Part shown: positions 1 to 5,432 of the stretch, piece by piece
How positions within the stretch are numbered: the first letter of the stretch is position 1
How the letters are laid out: every line of letters starts with the position of its first letter
Notes under the pieces: generated by a model
Databases searched by the model: none
What the model was told of the DNA's origin: nothing
What the model saw: only the letters and a program-made list of their open reading frames with translations
Assembly (NCBI GenBank): GCA_021802375.1
Contig: JAKAAL010000229.1
Coordinates: 1-6,728, forward strand
Source of the DNA: Bacillota bacterium
GTDB taxonomy: Bacteria > Bacillota_E > Sulfobacillia > Sulfobacillales > Sulfobacillaceae
Direction of reading: 5' to 3'
DNA: 6,728 nucleotides
Translations under genes and position numbers: made by a program

Positions 1-163
1 AGCAGGTGGCTCAGCGCTCGGGGCGAGACCCAGCCCACCCTGCCAATTCCACTCCCCGAAAACCTAAACGGCTAAGCCGATTCAGACTCGTTTCCAGATC
101 GGCCTGAATCGCATCGCGAACGCTGAATAGTTGGACCGCCACCTCTTCGCGCAAATCGTCCAT
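1..163 (-). pseudogene. Sugar phosphate isomerase/epimerase, 5' part only, apparent frameshift
   Basis: Reading leftward from ATG at 163 gives about 50 codons ending in TGA at 13-11. The N-terminus contains VAVQLFSVRDAI, then LGFRGVELAGWAG. This is the first beta-strand and helix of the xylose isomerase-like TIM barrel (AP endonuclease 2 family), which typically opens with a 'GVQLYTVRD' strand and a 'GYRGVEFAG' strand. After GWAG the frame becomes SRPER-stop. If one base is added to the CCC run at 29-31, the protein continues as VSPRALSHLL, which is what the family shows at this point. I therefore read it as a real gene with a one-base deletion, either a pseudogene or a sequence error. AGGAG at 175-179 is 11 nt from the ATG and 5 nt from an in-frame TTG at 169-167, so the TTG could be the true start. 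The rest lies beyond position 1. The family acts on sugars or inositols in the cytoplasm; the substrate cannot be told from this fragment. Confidence 0.6.
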
Positions 164-233
164 ATGCAAATCATCTCCTATCATCATGATTGACTCTCAG
201 CATACACCTAGATGCCACGTCTGCGTCAGCATC

Positions 234-262
234 TTCCCCGCCGACTCGGCATGGGCTAAAAT
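234..262 (+). promoter_or_regulatory. Candidate promoter for the sulfurtransferase gene
   Basis: TAAAAT at 257-262 matches the -10 consensus at five of six positions. The sequence 17 bp upstream, TTCCCC at 234-239, is a poor -35 element. The leader would be about 45 nt. The -10 box shares its A/T core with the -10 box of the opposing leftward promoter, so polymerases at the two sites would exclude one another if both are real. Confidence 0.25.
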
Positions 263-287
263 AAAGCGAAGGCAAGATTGCCGTCAA
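258..287 (-). promoter_or_regulatory. Candidate sigma-A promoter for the leftward epimerase gene
   Basis: On the minus strand TTGACG (287-282, five of six matches to TTGACA) is followed after 18 bp by TATTTT (263-258, four of six matches to TATAAT). Transcription would begin near 251, leaving a leader of about 88 nt before the ATG at 163. It is the best match in this intergenic region. It is inferred from consensus only. Confidence 0.4.
271..282. promoter_or_regulatory. Inverted repeat, possible operator
   Basis: GGCAA-GA-TTGCC is a perfect inverted repeat with 5-bp arms and a 2-bp centre. It lies in the spacer of the leftward promoter candidate and just downstream of the rightward -10 box, where a bound regulator could affect both genes. 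The arms are short, so chance occurrence is possible. No regulator gene is visible in the window. Confidence 0.25.
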
Positions 288-315
288 TATCCGCCCACAT
301 TCTGGAGGCTCGCGT

Positions 316-1176
316 ATGAAACCGTCTTTACAGCTTCCGCTAATCACTGTCGAAGATGTTCTGGATATGCTTTCGGACCGTTCAACGGTCATCGTCGACT
401 GCCGGTACAACTTATCAGCGCCTCAAGCCAGCGAGTGGCATTACCGCGCGGAGCATGTGCCCGGCGCACATTATCTCGATATGGCCCGAGACTTGTCCTC
501 TCCGCTGAGCGCTCACGGGGGCCGCCATCCCCTTCCGGATCGCGCGGCCTTTGAGGATCGGATGCGCGCGCTCGGCATAGGCCGGGCGTCCAAGGTAGTA
601 GCCTATGATGATGGCGACGGCTCTGGCGCCGCCCGGCTTTGGTGGCTCCTTCGTTATTTTGGGCACCGCCAGGTTTGGGTCATGCAAGGCGGCTGGCCGG
701 CCTGGATGAAACGTGGATTTGGAGCCAGTTCCGGGCTTTCGGTCCCATCTTCGACCGGAGATTTTTTAGCCGCGCCCAACTCCGCGATGATCGTCGACTA
801 TCAAGCCATAAGCGAAAATCCCTTGGATTTTGTGCTGGTGGATTCCAGGTCCCCCGAACGCTACCGCGGTGAAGTCGAACCGATAGACGTTAAGGCGGGG
901 CATATCCCCGGCGCACTTTCGTGGGATTACCGCTTGACTCAAACGGCACCCGGCCACTACCACCATCCGGCCTGGCTCCTCGACTACCATAAACCCTTGG
1001 AGAGCCAGGCGGATCGTCTAGTCATCTATTGCGGGTCGGGTGTTACCGCTTGCGTAAACCTTCTTGCTTTGAGTCTTGCGGGCATCGACGCCAGACTCTA
1101 TCCCGGCAGTTGGAGCGACTGGATTAGCTATCCTGAAGCGCCGCTAGCCTACGGCGACGAAGTTTCCCGCTGGTAA
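316..1176 (+). CDS. sseA: 3-mercaptopyruvate/thiosulfate sulfurtransferase (tandem rhodanese)
   Basis: This 286-residue protein has the usual length and two-domain layout of the SseA/rhodanese family, which moves sulfane sulfur from mercaptopyruvate or thiosulfate to a thiol or cyanide in the cytoplasm. The N-terminal domain (about 5-135) has VDCRY, EHVPGA (46-51) and a non-catalytic loop with YDDGDGSG at 97-104, where aspartate replaces the cysteine. The C-terminal domain (about 155-280) has VDSR (175-178), GHIPGA (195-200), the active-site loop CGSGVTAC starting at Cys239, and YPGSW at 262-266. The CGSGVT loop is the form typical of mercaptopyruvate sulfurtransferases; classical thiosulfate rhodaneses have CRKGVT. 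A second cysteine, Cys246, follows closely. GGAGG at 304-308 sits 7 nt before the ATG. No signal peptide is seen. The 3' end overlaps glcF tail to tail by 28 bp. Family assignment is secure; physiological substrate is inferred. Confidence 0.93.
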   Translation: MKPSLQLPLITVEDVLDMLSDRSTVIVDCRYNLSAPQASEWHYRAEHVPGAHYLDMARDLSSPLSAHGGRHPLPDRAAFEDRMRALGIGRASKVVAYDDGDGSGAARLWWLLRYFGHRQVWVMQGGWPAWMKRGFGASSGLSVPSSTGDFLAAPNSAMIVDYQAISENPLDFVLVDSRSPERYRGEVEPIDVKAGHIPGALSWDYRLTQTAPGHYHHPAWLLDYHKPLESQADRLVIYCGSGVTACVNLLALSLAGIDARLYPGSWSDWISYPEAPLAYGDEVSRW

Positions 1177-2459
1177 GCATCATCGAGGACCTGCACCAGG
1201 TGGCGCACTTGAACACCGGGGCGGTAGGCCTGCACTCCATGCAGCAACTGCAGCCAACAACCAGGATTGCCGGTAACAATGGTGTCGATGCCATCGGGCA
1301 CATCCTCCATCTTTCGTCGCAGCAAGGCTTCAGCCATTTGTGGATGAGTCAGATTATAGATGCCCGCACTGCCACAACAGCGGGCGCTGTCCGCCATGGG
1401 TTTTAACTGCACGCCTGGAATAGACTGCAAAATACGCTCCGGCGCCGCACCTGCTTTCATCACGTTAGACAAGTGGCACGACGTTTGGTAGGTCACTACT
1501 TCCGTCGTTGCCGACCGGGGCACCTGCCATCCCTCCGTGTCCAGAATCTGGGCCACGTCTTTGACTTTTTTTGAGAAGATCTCAGCTTTTTCGCGGTATT
1601 GAGGATCGTCAGCCAGCCATTCCCCATACTCCATCAGTGCCGCACCACAACCGCCGGCGTTGGTAGCGATATAATCCAAATCCCCGGCTAAAAATGCATC
1701 AATATTGCGTCGCGCCATCTTCCGCGCGGTTTCTCGTTCGCCGGCATGAATGGCCAATGCTCCGCAACAATTCTGCCCCTGGGGGACCACCGGTCCCAGC
1801 CCGTTTTTATCCAACACACGAATGGTCGCTTGATTGGCGTCCCCAAACACCACGTCCATCACGCATCCCAAAAACACGCCGACCTTCTTTTTCGGATTCG
1901 GCGACGACCCCGTCGTGCGCTCAGGGGGCAACGTCTCTTTCCCCGTGAGCGGTGGCAGGCTCTGTGCCATAGCGCGCATCGGCTTTGGCAACAGCCGTCG
2001 ACCAGGCCCACTTAAAAGCCCTAATCTTTGCACGCGCGCGACCACCCATCCAAGTCGTCTTAGCCTTCTTTGATTGGGCAAAAGATGGGTTACGGCCCAC
2101 CTTGTGGTCTTCGACACGGAGCGCTGGCCGTGTAAATCAGGGTGAGCCTCTTGCCACCCAACCACTTGGGCGCGGCCCCTTTCAATGAGGGAGCCAATGG
2201 GCACACCCGACGGACAAGCCACCTCACATGCACGACAATCCAGACAACTAAACAGCGTTTGGGCAACCTTGGGTGCTTGCAAAGGCACAACACCCCGTGC
2301 CACTGCAGCTATCAACTGAACCCTGCCGCGTGGAGATTCTAGTTCCCTCCCGGTTTCTTGAAAAGTCGGACAACTGTCCAAGCACAGACCGCACTTAATA
2401 CAGGACTGAAACTGGTCTTGCCTCGGCGGATCGACGAATGGAAAATTTAGGTCGGCCAT
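1149..2459 (-). CDS. glcF: Glycolate oxidase iron-sulfur subunit GlcF
   Basis: The 436-residue protein is the electron-transfer subunit that would accept electrons from the GlcD flavoprotein and pass them to the membrane quinone pool. Two ferredoxin-type 4Fe-4S motifs stand near the N-terminus: Cys20, 23, 26 and 30 (CIKCGLCLDSCP) and Cys72, 75, 78 and 82 (CLDCRACEVACP). Two cysteine-rich CCG domains follow. The first has Cys199, the Cys231-Cys232 pair and Cys271. The second has Cys328, the Cys361-Cys362 pair (RCCGSAG) and Cys401. This is the full layout of GlcF and related heterodisulfide reductase-like subunits, at normal length. No membrane segment is visible, so it would be a peripheral protein on the cytoplasmic face. 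The ATG at 2459 lies inside the end of glcD (13-bp overlap), with AGGGGG at 2465-2470, 5 nt upstream, which indicates translational coupling. A lactate or other 2-hydroxy-acid oxidase role is the main alternative. Confidence 0.93.
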   Translation of the reverse strand: MADLNFPFVDPPRQDQFQSCIKCGLCLDSCPTFQETGRELESPRGRVQLIAAVARGVVPLQAPKVAQTLFSCLDCRACEVACPSGVPIGSLIERGRAQVVGWQEAHPDLHGQRSVSKTTRWAVTHLLPNQRRLRRLGWVVARVQRLGLLSGPGRRLLPKPMRAMAQSLPPLTGKETLPPERTTGSSPNPKKKVGVFLGCVMDVVFGDANQATIRVLDKNGLGPVVPQGQNCCGALAIHAGERETARKMARRNIDAFLAGDLDYIATNAGGCGAALMEYGEWLADDPQYREKAEIFSKKVKDVAQILDTEGWQVPRSATTEVVTYQTSCHLSNVMKAGAAPERILQSIPGVQLKPMADSARCCGSAGIYNLTHPQMAEALLRRKMEDVPDGIDTIVTGNPGCWLQLLHGVQAYRPGVQVRHLVQVLDDAYQRETSSP

Positions 2460-3922
2460 GAGGTCCCCCTATGCTTGACACGGGATTCCCACGGCTCCAG
2501 GCTCACCGGCCACGGCGGAGCATCTTCAGGGAACAGCTTGCCCGGATTCAACAGGTGGTCAGGATCCCAAGCGTTTTTAATCGCCCGCATGACCGCGAGT
2601 CCTTCCTCCCCATGTTCCCACTGCATAAAGGGAGCCTTCATCGTTCCAACCCCGTGTTCTCCGGTCAGTGTTCCCCCTAATTCCAAAGTCACTGCAAAAA
2701 TTTCAGCCACGGCTTGCCACACCCGTCCCATTTCCTCCTGGTTGGTTTCATCACACATAATATTGGGGTGCAAATTGCCATCTCCGGCATGCCCGAAAAC
2801 CACCAAATCGACCTCATAGTGCTGAGCAATCTCTTTCAGTTTGCGCACCATGGCAGGGATTTGACTGCGCGGCACGGTGGCATCTTCAGAAACTTTAGAA
2901 GGCTTGATTCGAGCCACGGCCGATGAAATCGACTTGCGAGCTTTCCAAAGCCCAGCAGCTTCCGCCTCACTGACGGCGACCTTCACCGAGCGCGCATTGA
3001 GCGATTCACAAAGTGCGGTAATTTCGTCGGCTTGGCGACTGACTTCCGCTTCGGACCCGTCGACCTCAATCAGCAGCAAAGCCTCCGCATCCAACGGCAA
3101 CCCTAAATGCAAATAGTCTTCGACCACCCGCATGGAGGCATCATCAATAAACTCCAACGCCGCTGGCTGCATCCCTCTGGCGATGATCTGGCTGACTGAA
3201 GCTGCCGCATCGTCCAAACGGTCGTAGGCGGTTAACAGCGTGCGTTTAGCTTTAGGCGCGGGGATCAGACGAACGGTCGCATCGACGACCACTGCTAACG
3301 TTCCCTCAGAGCCCACGAGTAGCCGGGTTAAATCGTATCCGCTCACATTTTTAACCGTCTTTCCCCCGGTTCGGACGACCGTTCCGTCCATTTTCACCGC
3401 GGTGAGGCCGAGGACATAATCTCGAAACACCCCGTACTTGAACGCGTGCGGGCCTCCGGCATTTTCCGCTACGCCCCCACCCATGGTCGATGCCCTGGCG
3501 CTGGACGGGTCGGGAGGAAAGAAGAGCCCCGTTTCCTGCACCGCCTCGGCAAAGCGTTCCACTGTCACTCCTGCCTCGACCACAGCATACAAGTCCTCGC
3601 GATTAATCTCGCGAATACGTTGAAGACGGCCCATATCCAACATCACCCCACCCCGGACCGGCAGCACACCGCCGGAAAGGCCCGTGGCCGCCCCTCGGGG
3701 AACCACAGGAAGGTGTGCCTGCCTACAGATCTGAAGCACATCGCACACCTCTTTTAGACTGCCGACCCGGACCACAGCATCGGGCACAAAACGATGGATG
3801 GTTGCATCATACCCGTAGAGCGCGCGCTCTTCGATATCTACCAGAACTTCTTTGGCCCCGACCACGCGGACCAATTCTGCCAGCACGGACGACTCCATGC
3901 AACGCTGAATGGCAGCCTTCAC
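2447..3922 (-). CDS. glcD: Glycolate oxidase FAD-binding subunit GlcD
   Basis: This is a flavoprotein of the vanillyl-alcohol oxidase fold that oxidises glycolate to glyoxylate, or in related enzymes D-lactate to pyruvate. With the GTG start it has 491 residues, close to GlcD length. The FAD domain shows PRGAATGLSGG (75-85), PPDPSS (136-141), TMGGGVAENAGG (146-157) and GYDLTRLLVGSEGTL (194-208). The substrate/cap domain carries HAGDGNLHPN (378-387), GGTLTGEHGVG (416-426) and NPGK (459-462), with the conserved histidines expected near the flavin. About 25 residues follow NPGKLF and run into the start of glcF. An in-frame TTG at 3928 is only 1 nt from the SD AGGAGG (3930-3935), whereas GTG at 3922 is 7 nt away, so GTG is preferred. 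GlcD paired with GlcF points to glycolate over lactate. The third subunit of the E. coli enzyme, GlcE, is not in the window. Confidence 0.92.
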   Translation of the reverse strand: MKAAIQRCMESSVLAELVRVVGAKEVLVDIEERALYGYDATIHRFVPDAVVRVGSLKEVCDVLQICRQAHLPVVPRGAATGLSGGVLPVRGGVMLDMGRLQRIREINREDLYAVVEAGVTVERFAEAVQETGLFFPPDPSSARASTMGGGVAENAGGPHAFKYGVFRDYVLGLTAVKMDGTVVRTGGKTVKNVSGYDLTRLLVGSEGTLAVVVDATVRLIPAPKAKRTLLTAYDRLDDAAASVSQIIARGMQPAALEFIDDASMRVVEDYLHLGLPLDAEALLLIEVDGSEAEVSRQADEITALCESLNARSVKVAVSEAEAAGLWKARKSISSAVARIKPSKVSEDATVPRSQIPAMVRKLKEIAQHYEVDLVVFGHAGDGNLHPNIMCDETNQEEMGRVWQAVAEIFAVTLELGGTLTGEHGVGTMKAPFMQWEHGEEGLAVMRAIKNAWDPDHLLNPGKLFPEDAPPWPVSLEPWESRVKHRGTSWPT

Positions 3923-3929
3923 CGACAAG

Positions 3930-3935
3930 CCTCCT
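3930..3935 (-). promoter_or_regulatory. Shine-Dalgarno site that fixes the glcD start
   Basis: The minus strand reads AGGAGG here, a full anti-16S match. It is 7 nt upstream of GTG at 3922-3920 and 1 nt upstream of TTG at 3928-3926. One nucleotide is too little for initiation, so the GTG is the expected start. Confidence 0.7.
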
Positions 3936-3942
3936 CTCGATG

Positions 3943-3954
3943 GATCTCTAGATC
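3943..3954. repeat. Short inverted repeat in the glcD leader
   Basis: GATCT-CT-AGATC has 5-bp arms and a 2-bp centre, 8 bp upstream of the glcD SD. As RNA the loop is too tight for all five pairs to form. It may be an extra half of the operator region or chance. Confidence 0.2.
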
Positions 3955-3966
3955 TTATGGCCGTCG

Positions 3967-3982
3967 GTTCGGCGAACGTTCG
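3967..3982. promoter_or_regulatory. Overlapping palindromes, candidate glc operator
   Basis: CGAACGTTCG at 3973-3982 is a perfect 10-bp palindrome. It shares its CGAAC half with a second inverted repeat, GTTCG-G-CGAAC at 3967-3977, giving three alternating half-sites in 16 bp. The array covers the predicted transcription start of glcD, a usual place for a repressor operator. A glycolate-responsive regulator such as a GntR-family GlcC is known to control glc genes in E. coli, but no regulator gene is present here and the site does not identify the protein. Confidence 0.35.
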
Positions 3983-3984
3983 AC

Positions 3985-4013
3985 CATATAGAATCCACGG
4001 TTGTCTCAGTCGA
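3985..4013 (-). promoter_or_regulatory. Candidate promoter of glcDF
   Basis: TCGACT (4013-4008, four of six matches to TTGACA) and TATATG (3990-3985, four of six matches to TATAAT) are separated by exactly 17 bp on the minus strand. Transcription would start near 3978 and leave a leader of about 55 nt. Both boxes are imperfect, which would suit an activated or repressed promoter. It is the best-spaced pair in the gap before glcD. Confidence 0.35.
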
Positions 4014-4028
4014 CCGATGAGTCAGATA

Positions 4029-4045
4029 AAAATCGGGTAAAATCG
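4029..4045 (-). repeat. Phased direct repeat upstream of the glcD promoter
   Basis: The minus strand reads CGATTTT-ACC-CGATTTT: two 7-bp copies with a 10-bp period, one helical turn. Relative to the predicted start near 3978 it lies at about -51 to -67, a position used by upstream A/T elements or activators that stack on one face of DNA. Function is inferred from position only. Confidence 0.3.
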
Positions 4046-4057
4046 CAGGCACGGCAA

Positions 4058-4236
4058 GACTCCAGGCGGCCATGGCCCACAATTATCGCACCGCCCATCC
4101 AAGATGCGCATCGGGCGCCCCCGCACCTGGGATGGGCCTTTACCGGGCTGGGCGCAAGCCCTCGGAGACAATTCCATCGAGCGAGCCCAGGTGCCTACGC
4201 TTCAAGCTAATCCCGCCCACCGCCGTTCGAGAGTCC
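4058..4236 (-). other. Segment dense in complementary arms, possible structured RNA
   Basis: The gap between the methyltransferase stop and the glcD promoter contains no convincing gene but many complementary segments. GACTC/GAGTC (4231-4235 with 4058-4062) and GGCGG/CCGCC (4220-4224 with 4065-4069) could close the whole segment as a broken helix. Inside are a perfect 9-bp pair GCACCTGGG/CCCAGGTGC (4186-4194 with 4123-4131), an 8-bp pair GCCCATCC/GGATGGGC (4130-4137 with 4093-4100), a small hairpin GGGC-TTGC-GCCC (4150-4161), and palindromes GATGCGCATC (4103-4112) and GGGCGCCC (4113-4120). The 9-bp and 8-bp helices share bases at 4130-4131, so they cannot both form fully. No run of T follows, so it is not a simple terminator. 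I do not recognise a known riboswitch, 6S or SRP RNA core. It could be the 3' UTR of the methyltransferase mRNA, a separate small RNA, or only G+C-rich spacer. Confidence 0.3.
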
Positions 4237-5064
4237 TCAGGGAGTGGCCCAAATTTGGATGGTGGCTCCCGTTACAAAGGTCATCTTGGGATAGGCGGCA
4301 TCAAAATGGTCGATCCCTTCTTGAAATTCGTCAAGGGTCAGATACCCTTCCGCCACTAAAGCGCTGTGCATGCTGGACAATCGTTCCCGTTCAAACCCCA
4401 CCTGTGGATCTGACCTTTGTTCGGTACCCAGCGAACTTTGGGGGTTCCACAATACTCGGGTCAACCGATATCCTGATCGCTCAAGATATTGGGGTAATTT
4501 CCGCCCAATCTGCCGATCCGAACCATGATCGAACGCATACGCTTGATAAGCAGCCAACACTCGCCGCCAAGCTAGGGGGGCGGGAGGATACTCAACCGTC
4601 CAGCCGTCATCAACCTCTTCCAAATAAAGACACCCCCCCGGTTTGAGCCAGTCCCGCCAATGAACCAAGGTTTCTTCTGGCGGAAGGTACTGCAGAACAA
4701 ATCTTGCGGTGACGATATCAAAGGGTACCCGCGGTATCTGACGAGCCACATCGGCAGGGAAAAAGGCGACCCGTCCGGCCAGACTCGGAAAACTACGACG
4801 CAAGCGCTCGGCTATAGTCAGGCGGGCAAGATCCTGGTCAAACCCATGAACCTCCGCCCCAAAGTGTTCGGCAATTTCTAATGCGGCTGCCCCTAACCCG
4901 CAACCCACGTCGGCGACTCGCGACTGGTTGCCAGCGGGCAGTCGATAGAGCGCCTGCCGGCGGGCTGCACCGGTATAGGCTGTCTGCAACATTAACCAAC
5001 GATCGGCTCCCCCTTCGTTTGCCACCTCCATCAGCAACTGGTCCAACGTCTCGGCAAAGGCCAT
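4237..5064 (-). CDS. Class I SAM-dependent methyltransferase, substrate unknown
   Basis: This 275-residue soluble protein has a Rossmann-type methyltransferase core. Motif I is VADVGCGLGAAA from residue 50, with the glycine loop D52-G58 for SAM. An acidic residue for the ribose follows at D76 (GFDQD). PADV at 103-106 ends the third strand, and FDIVTARFVLQYL (115-127) is the motif IV/helix region usual in UbiE- and type 11/25-like enzymes. LKPGG (140-144) precedes the strand YLEEVDDG. Residues 1-45 form a helical cap, and about 155-275 form a C-terminal part likely to set substrate choice, ending in TGATIQIWATP. The substrate cannot be named: quinone precursors, lipids and small metabolites are all methylated by relatives. 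The ATG at 5064 has an AGAGG about 12 nt upstream, slightly distant. It lies 368 bp downstream of the CorA-like gene and 314 bp upstream of glcD on the same strand, so operon membership is doubtful. Confidence 0.85.
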   Translation of the reverse strand: MAFAETLDQLLMEVANEGGADRWLMLQTAYTGAARRQALYRLPAGNQSRVADVGCGLGAAALEIAEHFGAEVHGFDQDLARLTIAERLRRSFPSLAGRVAFFPADVARQIPRVPFDIVTARFVLQYLPPEETLVHWRDWLKPGGCLYLEEVDDGWTVEYPPAPLAWRRVLAAYQAYAFDHGSDRQIGRKLPQYLERSGYRLTRVLWNPQSSLGTEQRSDPQVGFERERLSSMHSALVAEGYLTLDEFQEGIDHFDAAYPKMTFVTGATIQIWATP

Positions 5065-5432
5065 GGATTCTTGTATCCTCTCTCTAAGAGTGTTCGTCCA
5101 GGAAAATCTGCCTTGGTGGCGCTAGGATTTTGCCCTCGCCCCGGACGCTTCCGGCACACCCTCCATCGTCGCCCACGCCCTGTGGTCCATCCCCCCAAGA
5201 TTACGGTCAACCCCCGTCACCCGTTTTCGGCCTCCGTCTGGCCCAAAGTCTCTCGGTGATATCTCGATTCGACATCCCGCGGAAATCTCCTTCCCCCTCC
5301 TTCCCCGCTGTTCGTGCCCGCGTCAGTCCTCCCCCCGCCCCGACTTATGATTGGCAAAGAGCCGAGATCAGGTGAGAGCATCTTCGTGCTCGCGCGTGAT
5401 TTGGCTTTTCGGGTCTGGAAGTGGCGCCTAAA
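5065..5432 (-). other. Long intergenic region, purine-rich on the minus strand
   Basis: No convincing gene, promoter or terminator is seen between the CorA-like stop and the methyltransferase start. The minus strand is strongly purine-rich from 5341 down to 5283, with G runs at 5341-5338, 5336-5331, 5319-5317, 5306-5303 and 5297-5293 that could in principle form a G-quadruplex. A hairpin with GAGCA/TGCTC arms and a 6-nt loop lies at 5376-5391, and ATCA/TGAT at 5367-5400 could extend it, but no T run follows. A 22-codon reading frame at 5275-5207 starts with ATG and has AAGGAG 11 nt upstream (5292-5287). It resembles nothing I know and may be chance in such purine-rich sequence. TTGACC at 5210-5205 resembles a -35 box but has no -10 partner. 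Confidence 0.5.

Noticed and set aside
183..190. ATCATGAT palindrome upstream of the epimerase gene
   Set aside because: Eight bases in a run of repeated ATC/ATG triplets is likely chance, and it does not coincide with a promoter candidate.
190..195. TTGACT as a -35 box for the sulfurtransferase gene
   Set aside because: No -10-like sequence lies 16-18 bp downstream.
4201..4236. tRNA-like fragment on the minus strand (GATTAGCTTGAAGC, resembling a D arm)
   Set aside because: No matching acceptor stem, anticodon arm or T-loop sequence could be found.
4104..4646. Rightward 180-codon open frame opposite the methyltransferase 3' end
   Set aside because: It overlaps the well-supported methyltransferase on the other strand, has no family resemblance and a composition typical of antisense shadow frames.
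5070..5375. Rightward proline-rich open frames in the intergenic region
   Set aside because: They arise from C-rich repetitive sequence, have no good ribosome site and show no recognisable protein motif.
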